Of a stretch of DNA of 64,000 nucleotides, positions 1 to 9,139 are shown piece by piece (the first letter of the stretch is position 1; every line of letters starts with the position of its first letter). A program made the translations under genes and the position numbers. Under the pieces are notes generated by a model, which ran no database searches, was not told where the DNA came from, and saw nothing but the letters and a program-made list of their open reading frames with translations. The stretch comes from Spirosoma oryzae (GTDB taxonomy: Bacteria > Bacteroidota > Bacteroidia > Cytophagales > Spirosomataceae), in NCBI RefSeq assembly GCF_003002825.1, contig NZ_PVTE01000003.1:186001-250000 (forward strand), written 5' to 3'.

Positions 1-727
1 GCAACGACTCATAGTAGAAACCGCTTTGAGGAAAGTAGTAGAACCCGGTATAACCTGATTCAAGGCCAAATGACCAGTTTTTTGTCAGATCAGTATGGCG
101 ATACTGTACATTGACACCGTACTGATCATTGTAAAACAGCCCCGCCGACAGACTCATGAAGTTCGCTCCATCCAACGCCAGAAACTGATTCAAAAACGTT
201 GGGGCCGGTCGCACGTTCAGGCTTTGGTTGTCCAGGTGATTCACGATTGGAAACAGCACGCCCCAGTTCAATACCAGCCCACGGCTCAGATACAACTGGC
301 TTTGCAACAACAGATTCGTTTTACTTTCAAGGGGGCGCTCACGAAAACCAAATTGAGCAATGAACTCTGGTTGAAGCCGAAAATCAAGTTTATACCGTCG
401 GCTGTCGAATTTCCGTTCCCTTACCCAGTCTGCTCTCTCTTTTCGGGAAAGAATCGTCGTTGTAATTGTTTCGCCTAATCGATAGCGAGCAATCGGCACG
501 CCCTGGTAAAGCGGTATAAATTCGTTTACACCTAGCGGGGCCAGTAACTCAGACAATTCCAGCAAACCAACCACAGGATTGCGGTACAATCGTTGTTCAT
601 AAGCCACCAGATGCCTTGCGCTATCGACCGATACATTTTCAAAATGCTGCAACGTATTACGCTGCTGCGCAAAACCGATCGTGACAAAGCAAAGCCAGAC
701 CACCCATAGTATCGATGTCTTTCGCAT
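1..727 (-). CDS. YjbH-like outer-membrane protein, 3' end beyond window
   Basis: An open frame of 242 codons starts at an ATG (727-725) and runs off the left edge without a stop. The N-terminus (MRKTSILWVVWLCFVTIGFA, then QQ) is a clean signal peptide. The mature part has alternating hydrophobic and charged strands typical of an outer-membrane beta-barrel. It lies 22 bases downstream of another YjbH-like gene on the same strand, so the two are probably co-transcribed. YjbH-family proteins are known from exopolysaccharide loci, where they are thought to act in the outer membrane. The family call rests mainly on the neighbour and on general barrel character. The C-terminus is not visible, so domain order cannot be completed. 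Confidence 0.6.
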   Translation of the reverse strand, partial: MRKTSILWVVWLCFVTIGFAQQRNTLQHFENVSVDSARHLVAYEQRLYRNPVVGLLELSELLAPLGVNEFIPLYQGVPIARYRLGETITTTILSRKERADWVRERKFDSRRYKLDFRLQPEFIAQFGFRERPLESKTNLLLQSQLYLSRGLVLNWGVLFPIVNHLDNQSLNVRPAPTFLNQFLALDGANFMSLSAGLFYNDQYGVNVQYRHTDLTKNWSFGLESGYTGFYYFPQSGFYYESL

Positions 728-749
728 CCACGCGCCTACCTGATCACGA

Positions 750-1532
750 TCACGCCTTCCCATGTTTCCGAATTCGTTTTGGTAGCTGGAATACGTTTAA
801 AGAGTAGGAAGTACTCATGGTAAGCTGATCACCGTTCAATAGCCCGGCCTGCACGGTCCAATGCTTAAAGAGTAAGGCGTAAGCCCCTACGTTCAGATGT
901 TGCGAATCCCACTCGACCATGACGCCCCCCTTACTGGCAAAGTTGATGTTCACGCCACCAAATGGACCAGTTAAATAGTGGTACGGCAAGTCACGCTTGT
1001 CTTCCAATGCAAAATCGGACAAGATGTCGTTTGTGTTGGTACGTCGACCTACTGAGTAAGGACTACCCAATCCCACCGTAACGATAGCCGTAATCGATTT
1101 CGCGACAGGAAGATGTTTGGTCGCTATGACGGCATGCGTAAGCAATGAATTATCCACCCCGAACGGAGCCGAAAGAATCACTGCTACCGACGGACGTTTT
1201 GCCTTCTCCGTGAGAAATACATACTTCAAATCCAACTGTCTATCCCCTATGCCACCTTCCATGAACGGGATCGTTCCGTTAGGACGTAACAGGTTTACAT
1301 TTACCTCAAACCGAGGCAGCACCACCAAATTCACGAAATAGATACTTTCGGAATTTCGCTTGTTGAACTTGATCGCATAGTTTATGGGGTTATAAATATA
1401 CCCCGCTGAAAACGTTCGATCATCCTGTACTTCAGCCGTTGGAATGTAGATCAATCCTGACTTACCGGACACGTTTACCTGCGCGCAAAGCCGGGTCGAA
1501 TACAGACCGCCAAGCAGCAGCAGCCCCACCAT
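750..1532 (-). CDS. YjbH-like exopolysaccharide-associated outer-membrane protein
   Basis: This is a 260-residue secreted protein from an ATG at 1532. The frame stays open to a TTG at 1625, but the extra 31 residues are charged and would bury the signal peptide (MVGLLLLGGLYSTRLCA, then Q), so the ATG is preferred. After the signal comes NVSGKSGLIYIPTAEV, a Gly- and aromatic-rich opening typical of the YjbH family (early SGLIxxPTA). The rest is strand-rich barrel sequence. It sits between a small barrel gene (116 bases upstream) and a second YjbH-like ORF downstream. At 260 residues it is much shorter than proteobacterial YjbH of roughly 700, so the function may be split over two genes here (inference). 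Confidence 0.6.
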   Translation of the reverse strand: MVGLLLLGGLYSTRLCAQVNVSGKSGLIYIPTAEVQDDRTFSAGYIYNPINYAIKFNKRNSESIYFVNLVVLPRFEVNVNLLRPNGTIPFMEGGIGDRQLDLKYVFLTEKAKRPSVAVILSAPFGVDNSLLTHAVIATKHLPVAKSITAIVTVGLGSPYSVGRRTNTNDILSDFALEDKRDLPYHYLTGPFGGVNINFASKGGVMVEWDSQHLNVGAYALLFKHWTVQAGLLNGDQLTMSTSYSLNVFQLPKRIRKHGKA

Positions 1533-1648
1533 AAAAACCTTTTTACCGGCCTTCTGGAGCTGTGCTTTCTTGAACGTGTATGTATATACGTCGTTAGTCA
1601 CGGTGGGTAATTGCTTGCGCGTCAATCGGAATCAATTCATACGCTGGT

Positions 1649-2359
1649 TTAGTTGAACTTGAACCGCGCTGAGAGTCCAGCTTCGAGTCCGTTCAGGCTA
1701 ACCTTCTCCGTCGTGCTGGTCGTTTCCGTCCGAACCGCCTGGCTGTAATTGCCCAGGTGGTAACGCACGTCGAGCGCGAGGTACAGTTTCTTCACTAGTT
1801 TCTTCTCGGCCCCAACGAATACCTGTGCGCCGTAGGTGTTACCCGCCTGCGTTTCGTTCAGCGAACCCGTACCGCTGGCAACCTGGCGGGAAAAGTCATT
1901 GTTAACAAAATACCGCGCCACGCTTACCCCAATGTAAGGCGTCAGAAAAGGGGCTTTCGCCGTTTCGTCGGTCACTGGCTTGGCGAATGTGTATTTCAGA
2001 TCCAGCGAAACCGGGATGATCGACAGCTTGAACGTTTCGTTTCGACTGATGCCGCCACTGCTCAGCGCACTAGACACCGACTTCGACCAGTAGCCAACGC
2101 GGCCACCTACCGAAAACCCTTTCGCAAGGCCAATTTCAAGCGCGGCAGTCGGCATAACCGCGCCCGATAGTTTAGCGCCTGCTCCGCCATTGTACTCGGT
2201 GAGAAACGAACGATTGTTCCAGTAATCCAGCGACGGGCTCCAGTAACTGGCCCCAACACTGACAGATTTTAGATTAACCTGCGCCTGGCTGGTCGCGGGT
2301 TGAATGAAGAAGCTAAGCGCTAGTGTAGCAACTGCTAAAGCGGGGTATCTTTTTTTCAT
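1649..2359 (-). CDS. Small outer-membrane beta-barrel protein
   Basis: A 236-residue protein begins at the ATG at 2359 with a signal peptide whose cleavage region is around TSQAQ. The mature chain is a porin-like barrel with short Gly/aromatic strands (SVGASYWSPSLDYW, LTPYIGVSVARYF) and ends in ARFKFN, an aromatic strand at the C-terminus as in OMP_b-brl/OmpA-barrel families. It lies 43 bases downstream of the lipoprotein gene and just upstream of the YjbH-like pair. Together these suggest one envelope operon on the minus strand. No enzymatic motif is visible, so the exact role is unknown. Confidence 0.6.
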   Translation of the reverse strand: MKKRYPALAVATLALSFFIQPATSQAQVNLKSVSVGASYWSPSLDYWNNRSFLTEYNGGAGAKLSGAVMPTAALEIGLAKGFSVGGRVGYWSKSVSSALSSGGISRNETFKLSIIPVSLDLKYTFAKPVTDETAKAPFLTPYIGVSVARYFVNNDFSRQVASGTGSLNETQAGNTYGAQVFVGAEKKLVKKLYLALDVRYHLGNYSQAVRTETTSTTEKVSLNGLEAGLSARFKFN

Positions 2360-2402
2360 GAGGTCGGTTTTCGATTACGTGTGGTGCGAATACGCTTACT
2401 AG

Positions 2403-3473
2403 TTATTCTGGTTCGTCGGCACCTTTCCGACCTCCGTTACCCTGGTTATGGCAACTGGCAATAGCCGTGGCTCTGGCCTTTTGAAGCGAAGCGACAGCCG
2501 TCGTATAATTGCTGTTTATCTGACTGAGGTCGGCATCCCGCGCAGCCTGGGCATTGGCGATTTTAGCCGTAGCAACCGCATCACACGTGTTCGTATCGGC
2601 CGCCTGAAGTGTATTGATACCGGTTACGGCCTGACTGTAAGCCACGTAGTAGAGTACAGAAAGCAGGTTGTACGTAGACTCGCCCAGTATGGACTTAGCC
2701 GCACTCAGCGTGGCGATACCCTGGTTGAGCTGCTGTAACGCAACGGCCCGGTACGCGTCGTAGGTAGCGGGTTTGCTGCTCTTACAGGCAGTAGCATCGG
2801 TCTGAATGCTTGTTTGCGCCTGCGTAAACTGTGCGTTTATAGGAGCCGACTGCGTTTGCTTGGCCGCATCGAGTGTGGCAACCGCCGACGCATAAGCCGT
2901 ATTGGCCGCAACCGTGCAGGCATCATCCATCGTCGCATTGGCAATCGCGACAGGAACTGTTACATCGGTAGCACCTACACGGCCACCAACGGTTTTGCCG
3001 TTTACCTGGGGCAGCGTGAAGGTGGGCAGGTAAGCCTGGAGCGCTGGATTGCTCGCAATAGCCGCTACTTCCGTTTTTAGATTCGCCGGCAGCGTACCCG
3101 TCGATGCCAGGTTGCTGATTACGGTCGGGGTAAATGCAGCGGCAATGGCGGTGGCTTTTTCGGGCGAAACGGCCTTACTGACATCGGTAGCCGCCTGTTG
3201 CACAGACGCAGGTACCTGTCCCGTAGCTGTTATACTCGACAAACCACTGGAAACAGCGGCAGCAACCGTCGACGAATTGACAGAAGCCGCTACTACTGAC
3301 ACGGAAGCCGGCGTCGTTGGCTTGACCTCGGGCAAGGTCACGTTTTCAAGTCCTTTAAATGTGTAGGTGAACGGCGTTACCGATTCTACTTCTTTCGTCT
3401 TACAGTTATACAGAGCGGCTACCAGGCATAATCCGTAAGCGAGCAACCTAATGCGGGAATTGATGGTTTTCAT
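2403..3473 (-). CDS. Ala/Thr-rich putative lipoprotein, unknown function
   Basis: From the ATG at 3473 this is 356 residues. The frame is open to 3614, but the upstream 47 codons lack signal character. The N-terminus (MKTINSRIRLLAYGLCLVAA, then LYNC) reads as a lipoprotein signal with a loose Bacteroidota lipobox and Cys about residue 24. The mature protein is unusually rich in Ala, Ser, Thr and Val. Its middle is low in charge (SSGLSSITATGQVPASVQQA) and its second half is helical with spaced cysteines (DDACTV, DATACK, DTNTCD, ASCHNQ) that could form disulfides. It ends in an acidic tail. It heads the envelope operon. I do not recognise the family. Confidence 0.6.
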   Translation of the reverse strand: MKTINSRIRLLAYGLCLVAALYNCKTKEVESVTPFTYTFKGLENVTLPEVKPTTPASVSVVAASVNSSTVAAAVSSGLSSITATGQVPASVQQAATDVSKAVSPEKATAIAAAFTPTVISNLASTGTLPANLKTEVAAIASNPALQAYLPTFTLPQVNGKTVGGRVGATDVTVPVAIANATMDDACTVAANTAYASAVATLDAAKQTQSAPINAQFTQAQTSIQTDATACKSSKPATYDAYRAVALQQLNQGIATLSAAKSILGESTYNLLSVLYYVAYSQAVTGINTLQAADTNTCDAVATAKIANAQAARDADLSQINSNYTTAVASLQKARATAIASCHNQGNGGRKGADEPE

Positions 3474-4690
3474 AGACAGGTTTGTGTGTGGTAATCGTGG
3501 CAGGCGGGATTGATTGGAGAAATTGATGAGGAAAAGCCGTAGTAATTTGTCATCCGCTAAAAAAGACCGGACACAAATTAGCGTAGCTGCATCGGGCTTA
3601 ACCCGTAGCGGCATCAGAATTGACCATAGCTATCCTCGTTCCCACTATCGCAGGTTTCGTGAATAGAGTAATACCTATGCTGTTGGAAGATCACGCGCAG
3701 CCGTTGACTGCGCTAGCTGAATGCTGACCGGCTTCTATCTCGCAAGGATTGATAGTGGCTGTCTCGTCGACTTGATTGACTGAAATCAGGTTCTAAGTAC
3801 GAGATCAGTTTTCGTTTGTGAGCAGACTACGAGCGGCCTTGACTAAGCGGGTCAGAAGCGAACGTTCTGTTCGTTCTACCGGGGAAGAGAATTGTACTTT
3901 TCGGAGTATAGTAGAGGAAAGTCATGGGATGGATAGTTAATTAAGTTACACGTATCGTGGCATCTTTCTTGTACCATCTTGCTTGAACAAACTTAGCTAT
4001 TACTTCGCCAATAATGCGTTTTTAATAGCACTGACCGCTTAAAAATTTATTATCCGACATACGTTGCTGAGAAGAAAATTATCGTGTGCCGCCATTTCTT
4101 ATCTATAGATTTATTAAACAAAACAAATATATAAACAATGTATAATATTTTCCTTTTTGGTAAACTAAAGCACTATTGAGGTTCTATAGGCAAACCTAAG
4201 ACTGGTTGGAAGCAGTTATTGAATGCATTAGCTTTGCATCATACATCCCCTGCCAACCCATGAAGAACATACCTGATAGCCCTCTGACGCGCATCGTCGT
4301 TTCGCAACTACCTACATCCACCATTGCGTCAACAGAGCCAGCCCGTACGCTGGTTGCAAGACTACTGTAACGTGTCGTAACAACTGATACGAACTAAGTC
4401 TTCAGGGCTTGTCCGTCTGTTGGGGCGGGGCATTAATAAGCACTCATTACGCTGAACAAATTAGTGCTGGGCGATATCCCGTGTGCCTTACCGCCCGTAT
4501 AACAACAAAGCATACTAGTTTCGCTGTAAAGTCAACGCTATGTCGTTAGCCGCATCCGCTAGTGTAGGGGTCGGGCCTTTACCGGTACAGGCGATTCCGG
4601 CTCGGTTTAGCCGCTAACATACAGACCAGTTTATGCGTGCATACCGTCAGCTTAATATTGCCCGATTACTCATCCACACCAAGATCATGT
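3474..4690. other. Long gene-poor region with one candidate promoter
   Basis: About 1.2 kb without a convincing gene. The middle part (about 3950-4200) is clearly AT-rich. A promoter-like pair is listed at 4206-4236. Seventeen or so bases after its expected start point lies a 36-codon ORF (4260-4370, ATG to TAA, peptide beginning MKNIPDSPLTRIVV). Nothing else supports that ORF as a gene. I see no tRNA, no strong terminator hairpin and no mobile element. It may be a regulatory leader for the LytTR gene or decayed DNA. Confidence 0.4.
4206..4236 (+). promoter_or_regulatory. Candidate Bacteroidota sigma-ABfr promoter
   Basis: TTG at 4206-4208 is followed after 20 bases by TAGCTTTG at 4229-4236. 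This fits the Bacteroidota consensus TTG, 19 to 25 bases, TAnnTTTG. Transcription would start near 4243, just ahead of a 36-codon ORF and 450 bases before the LytTR gene. Confidence 0.45.
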
Positions 4691-5035
4691 ATGAAAACTC
4701 GTCCAGAAGCAGGCATACACCATAAGTTCGACATTGAGCAGGTAGTAGCAATCACCGCCGATATAAATTACAGTTACGTTTACTTCTCGAATGGCAGTTG
4801 TTTGCACCGCAGCCGTACGCTCAAATGGTACCTGGAACGATGGCCCATTCTACTCCGCATCCATAAGAACGCCCTTATCAACGTAGACCATATCGCTGAC
4901 TATCAACTCATAAGCGGCAGGCAACCATCGGGTTACGTAGTGATGAAGAATGGTCTGCGCCTGGATGTTTCCCACCGAAATATTAAGAAAGCGGCTGCCT
5001 TTCTCGCCCAGCGGAAAGAAGCCTCGGAACGGTAG
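4691..5035 (+). CDS. Single-domain LytTR DNA-binding regulator
   Basis: A 114-residue protein from the ATG at 4691. An in-frame GTG at 4637 would add 18 residues without domain content. Nearly the whole chain is a LytTR domain: the strand VVAITADINYSYVYFSNG, then the RTLKWYLERW helix, then the family signature LLRIHKNALINVDHI, and a final strand with LDVSHRN. LytTR domains bind DNA as beta-folds and usually follow a receiver. Here no receiver is present, which is common for stand-alone Cytophagales LytTR proteins. There is no partner kinase nearby, so target and signal are unknown. Confidence 0.8.
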   Translation: MKTRPEAGIHHKFDIEQVVAITADINYSYVYFSNGSCLHRSRTLKWYLERWPILLRIHKNALINVDHIADYQLISGRQPSGYVVMKNGLRLDVSHRNIKKAAAFLAQRKEASER

Positions 5036-5148
5036 CTCCGGCCCAGTACCATGTCCGGCTTCGGGTGGAATTCCGCCACACACTTACGGCAAATGAAAAG
5101 CCAGCACATTCAGGAGATGAGCGACGACGCTTTGTTTATCTCCTGAAA

Positions 5149-5711
5149 ATGACAACGCTTGTGACAGGTCTACTATCCGCAATGCTAAGGGCATTTCTTC
5201 TACCCACCCGATACGGCACCAGGTTCGGAAAAGCCCTGACTGAAAATGCAGTAGCGTTAGTGTCGCTCAGTGCGTCAGCAGCGCACGCTCAGGTTCCACC
5301 CGCCAACAAGTACGATACGTCGTCCTATCCCGAAGACCGAAAAGCCATTGAACAGCTAGGTCGGAAAAATGACAGTACCCGGTTCCACAACGACGACGAT
5401 ATCGCCGTCGGGCCGGAAGGGCGCATCTCGTACGGCTTCGACGATTGGAAAAAAGGGTTTGTCGAAGAAGGGGCTACGTTCAAGTCGGTCAAGCCGGTAC
5501 CAGGCACTGCGATCCTGCGCATCTACAACGGCGATGCAGCGGTGAAAAATATTGTCCTGGACGTCGTTTTCGCGACCACAAAGGGGACTTTCCGATACGC
5601 GTTGCCCGAACGGAAACGTACATCAAGCAAAACGGCACCTGGTATTTTGTGGCCGGGCAAGGGACACGAATTCTGTCCAGGGCAGAATACGATGAACACA
5701 TGAAGCGATGA
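5149..5711 (+). pseudogene. Small secreted NTF2/DUF4440-like protein, frameshifted
   Basis: The first part reads in one frame from about 5149 (possible earlier start 5065) with a secretory N-terminus ending near SAAHAQ, then DRKAIEQLGRKND and a conserved-looking core GRISYGFDDWKKGF and VVFATTKG. At the run AAAGGGG (5580-5586) the frame must shift by one base. After it the other frame continues sensibly as DFPIRVARTETYIKQNGTWY to EYDEHMKR and a TGA at 5709-5711. Adding one G to the run restores TKGDF and a full protein of about 187 residues. The fold resembles NTF2/SnoaL (DUF4440-type) proteins. It is either a real lesion or a homopolymer sequencing error. Confidence 0.6.
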
Positions 5712-5920
5712 CAGGTAGGTAAACCAAACGCAACTGGTACCCAGCAACTCACTATTCGTACTACGTGGCTCAAGGAAACAAGTAGCCACTCCTCAGCCCT
5801 GGCCACCCATTACCCACAAGTACGGTTGACGCATCTGTCAGTGTCCCTTTCGGCTAAAGCGCTTGCGTTGTTTTCGGTCGGTTGGTAATTGTCGGCTTGT
5901 CTGGCGATATTGGCCAGGCT

Positions 5921-6514
5921 ATGCAACAGACTACGTTTACCGGTATCCGTCCTGCCACAACCGCAGACCGTCAGGCGGTCATTGCTATCATCAGCAGTTC
6001 ATTTCAGGACGACCCCTGCTTTGCCTGGTTACTGGAACCGTCAGACCACCCGGAGAAAGTACGTATCCTGACGACTTATCTGGTCGATGAAACGTTTGCC
6101 AACGGGCAGGTTTATATCACCGACGATCAGATGGGTGCAGCGTTGTGGCATACGAGCAAAGCCGAGCCGATGAGCTGGCTCTACGTAAAACGCAATCTGT
6201 CGCTGCTGTGGCAACTCGGCATCGGTAGCATCCGCCGTTGCCTGCGCATGCAGCACTACAAAACCGATCATTTCCCGACGGAAGGTTCCTATGCTTATCT
6301 AGCCTGCATCGGTGTGCTTCCCCAAGCGCAAGGGAAAGGACTGGCCAATCGGCTGTTGACCCCCGTCTTACAACAGTATACGGCCCAGCGCATACCGATC
6401 TTTCTGGAAACGGCCAATGCAACGAACGTGGACATTTACGAACGAAAGGGCTTCAGCCTGACCGACACGGTGCAGGAGAACGACTTGTCAATCTATTTCA
6501 TGCGGCATAACTGA
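5921..6514 (+). CDS. GNAT-family N-acetyltransferase
   Basis: A 197-residue cytosolic enzyme from the ATG at 5921. The frame opens at a TTG at 5882, but MQQTTFTGIRPATTADRQAV is the natural start of a GNAT fold. The acetyl-CoA loop is visible as IGVLPQAQGKGLANRLL (motif Q/RxxGxG/A, about residues 141-157). It is followed by IFLETANATNVDIYERKGF, the usual closing motif in which the new substrate chain turns (NxxxYxKxGF). GNAT enzymes transfer acetyl groups to amines of small molecules or proteins. The acceptor here cannot be told. The next gene is convergent, so it is probably monocistronic. Confidence 0.85.
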   Translation: MQQTTFTGIRPATTADRQAVIAIISSSFQDDPCFAWLLEPSDHPEKVRILTTYLVDETFANGQVYITDDQMGAALWHTSKAEPMSWLYVKRNLSLLWQLGIGSIRRCLRMQHYKTDHFPTEGSYAYLACIGVLPQAQGKGLANRLLTPVLQQYTAQRIPIFLETANATNVDIYERKGFSLTDTVQENDLSIYFMRHN

Positions 6515-6583
6515 GTACATGCTGGTCGTTCGGCCACCAGTTGAAAAAGCCGGTTCGCTGAATGACCAGACCGGTGTACCAGG

Positions 6584-7420
6584 TTACTGTCTTGGCCCCC
6601 GCCGTTGCCGGCGATAGCCGCGATCCCAGGGCGTCCGAATTACGTAAACAGCCCGTAGGGACAGGATGAAATAACCGTCGTTCTTATCGGCATTACCCCG
6701 CTTGGCACCCGGCCGGTTGGGCGGTAACCCAATCTCGGAACGGCGGTCGGACAGGGCCGCTGCCAGCGGACTCATCTGGCTAAAATCCGGGTAAACCGTA
6801 CTCAGATCATCGAGGTAATCGCTTCGTACGTGCGTGTACGTACCCTCGACGTGCAACTTCCAGCGATCGCGGGCGCAAATTGGGTAGCCGACGCCATATC
6901 GGATAATCAGCGGAAACCGGTTATAGTCGACGCCTTCGGTATGCAGCGAAGCCAGATCGTAACTCTTACCCTGGTAATTGGCCCTGGGCGACATATACGT
7001 CAGGCCTACCCCCGCCAGCACATACGGGCTGCGCGGACGAGTCCGGTGATCGGTCGGCCAAAAATCGACTTGCGCACCGACCCATACATCGGGGTTCAGG
7101 CTGTGAAACGACAGGTTATTGTAGTCGATGCGGGTATATTTGTGACTGCCGTAGATGTAGTACAGTTGCGCTTCGGCCCGCAGCACGACCCGGTTTGACA
7201 GGCGATAAGCTCCCGACAGAGCCAGCGATGCCCCCAGTCGCAGGTGTGCCAGATTACCGGGCTCATTCATATCGCCGGTATACCGGGTCGTTCCCAGACT
7301 GACGGATGCCAGCCACGTACGGGGCTTTTCCTGATAGATGGCTGTTTTCTGAGCGGTTGCGGGTTCCAGAACAAACAGTCCGGCCAGCCCGATATAAAGC
7401 GGGAGTAGATAAGAACGCAC
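6584..7420 (-). CDS. DUF6089-type outer-membrane barrel protein
   Basis: A 278-residue protein starts at GTG (7420), which gives a good signal peptide (MRSYLLPLYIGLAGLFVLEP, then ATAQ). No in-frame ATG lies just upstream. The mature part is a beta-barrel with repeated aromatic strands (LYYIYGSHKYTRIDY, SPYVLAGVGLTYMSP). Near the C-terminus it has the loop GAKRGNADKNDGYFIL, which resembles the RGN...D.Y signature of the DUF6089 family. These barrels are widespread in Bacteroidota, and some members (PorG) take part in type IX secretion. It stands alone here, so no specific role can be assigned. Confidence 0.65.
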   Translation of the reverse strand: MRSYLLPLYIGLAGLFVLEPATAQKTAIYQEKPRTWLASVSLGTTRYTGDMNEPGNLAHLRLGASLALSGAYRLSNRVVLRAEAQLYYIYGSHKYTRIDYNNLSFHSLNPDVWVGAQVDFWPTDHRTRPRSPYVLAGVGLTYMSPRANYQGKSYDLASLHTEGVDYNRFPLIIRYGVGYPICARDRWKLHVEGTYTHVRSDYLDDLSTVYPDFSQMSPLAAALSDRRSEIGLPPNRPGAKRGNADKNDGYFILSLRAVYVIRTPWDRGYRRQRRGPRQ

Positions 7421-7583
7421 TTGCTGATTACTATAATGGTGGGATACTTGCCCATTAATGTAATCATTTAAGTTTGTTCATTCGTACAATGACTTTTTAA
7501 ACGGTCGTTTTACCTCTTCCCACGTCATAGCCACTTCAACAAACTGACGGTCAGATCATTAATCAATTTGTACAATCAACATA

Positions 7584-7817
7584 CTAGGCTACCAGTGTAT
7601 CGATCAGCGTCGCCAGCTGTCGGTCGCGCTCCGTAACGGTATTCCCGGCATCGTGCGTCGTCAGTTTGATGGTAACATTGTTATACACGTTCGACCACCA
7701 GGGGTGATGGTCCATCTTCTCGGCGGCCAGGGCCACGCGGGTCATAAACGCGAACGCTTCCGAGAAATCGGCAAACGTAAAATCACGCACTAATTGGTTG
7801 TTTTCTTCGCGCCACAT
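7584..7817 (-). CDS. 4a-hydroxytetrahydrobiopterin dehydratase
   Basis: A 77-residue enzyme starting [15 protein letters not shown] at the ATG at 7817. The frame extends to 7892, but the start chosen matches the usual MW-start of the family. The active-site region [13 protein letters not shown] carries the conserved His-His-Pro pair, and [11 protein letters not shown] is the second conserved block. Pterin-4-alpha-carbinolamine dehydratase recycles the 4a-hydroxypterin formed by aromatic amino-acid hydroxylases. No hydroxylase is in the window. It lies after the pump adaptor gene on the same strand with a gap of 89 bases. It may be co-transcribed, but no functional link to metal efflux is expected. 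Confidence 0.9.
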   Translation of the reverse strand: MWREENNQLVRDFTFADFSEAFAFMTRVALAAEKMDHHPWWSNVYNNVTIKLTTHDAGNTVTERDRQLATLIDTLVA

Positions 7818-7906
7818 TGCGGTAGTCGGTTTACGGTTTAGCGTTTTCGGTTCTGCTGTGCGCATTACCTGATGCGGGTAACGCATAGTCAAACCCCTTG
7901 TACTAC

Positions 7907-9115
7907 TTACTCCTCTTCTTCACTATTGTTCAACTTGGCCAGCAGGTTGTAGGCACCGTTTACAACGATCGGTGTTTTAGCCACATCGATCGTGGCCGGC
8001 AGCGTCACGGCGACATACCCCTTTTCCCGCACGCCGGTCGTCACGGCGACCTGCTGAAATGCATACGAGCCGTTCGTCTTGTTCTCCAGCACGTACACGT
8101 AGTGCTTGCCGCCAAAGCTGACGACAGCGGCTTCGGGCAGCGTGGGAAGCGGCCGATTTTTCACATCGACCTGCGCCGATATGTAGCTACCGGGGATGTA
8201 CTGCTCCGGCGGACCGTCGGGGTGGACGAGTACCGAGATGGTCCGGTCGGGGGCGATCGACTTGCCGATCAGAAACACCTCACCCCGGTGCATCGTCGGA
8301 CTGCCGCCCAGCGAGAACTGAACGATCTGCCCCAGCCGGATACTGCTGATATCTTTTTCGAATACACTCAACCGGACGTGTGGGTGACTCAGATCCGAAA
8401 TCTGCACCAGCACATCGGCCGGGTTCAGGTAGCGCCCGTTATTGACGGGAATGTCGGTCACGAAGCCCGACACCGGCGCGGGCACCCGAATCGTACGGGT
8501 CAGCGTAGCGGGCGTCAGCGTAGCGGGGTTGATGTGTAGCAGGGCCAGCCGTTGGGTCATTCCGGCGAGTTGCGCCTGTAGGCTCTGCCGGTTGGCGCGG
8601 GTCTGCTGAAATACTTTCAGCGCGTTGACATTGTCGCGACTCAGTTCCTGCTGCCGGGCAAAATCCAGATCGGCGTATTCGAGCCGGGCCTTGGTATCGA
8701 GGTAGTCCTGCTGCAACTGAATGTAGTCCGGATTTTCGAGTACGACGAGCGTCTGCCCTTTGCGAATCCGCATACCCGGCTCCAGATCGATACTGCGGAT
8801 ATAGCCACCAAACGGCACCGATACCGACACCTGGTTCTGCGCCGGCACATCGAGTACCCCGTTGACTTTCAGGCGCGTACTCATCATTCGCTCGGTCGGT
8901 TGCCCCAGCGCGATACCGCCTACGGTATACTGGGCCTGCGTCAGCGACACCCGCACGGGTTCGCCCGGCTTGGGTGCATCTTCTTTGGGTGCGGCCTGCG
9001 CCATCTCAACAGCAGAACCGCTTTTTTCGCCCGACTGACAGGCAGTGAGCAGCGTTATACCGACCAGCAACGTGCTTAGGGGCCGGGTTAGATTTATGAT
9101 CGAAGTAACAGACAT
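7907..9115 (-). CDS. RND efflux periplasmic adaptor (CzcB/CusB family)
   Basis: A 402-residue membrane-fusion protein. The N-terminus ends in a lipobox (LLTAC, Cys about residue 26), so it is a lipoprotein. It has the order expected of the family: a lipoyl-like strand ([20 protein letters not shown], then RKGQTLVVL), a helical hairpin ([20 protein letters not shown]), the second lipoyl half ([13 protein letters not shown]) and a beta-barrel with [10 protein letters not shown]. It bridges the inner-membrane RND pump to the outer-membrane channel. It follows the CzcA-TolC fusion gene by 24 bases, so the two form one operon. No His-rich metal-binding N-terminal extension is present. Confidence 0.88.
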   Translation of the reverse strand: MSVTSIINLTRPLSTLLVGITLLTACQSGEKSGSAVEMAQAAPKEDAPKPGEPVRVSLTQAQYTVGGIALGQPTERMMSTRLKVNGVLDVPAQNQVSVSVPFGGYIRSIDLEPGMRIRKGQTLVVLENPDYIQLQQDYLDTKARLEYADLDFARQQELSRDNVNALKVFQQTRANRQSLQAQLAGMTQRLALLHINPATLTPATLTRTIRVPAPVSGFVTDIPVNNGRYLNPADVLVQISDLSHPHVRLSVFEKDISSIRLGQIVQFSLGGSPTMHRGEVFLIGKSIAPDRTISVLVHPDGPPEQYIPGSYISAQVDVKNRPLPTLPEAAVVSFGGKHYVYVLENKTNGSYAFQQVAVTTGVREKGYVAVTLPATIDVAKTPIVVNGAYNLLAKLNNSEEEE

Positions 9116-9139
9116 GGTATGTAGTTATTGAAAGGGCGG

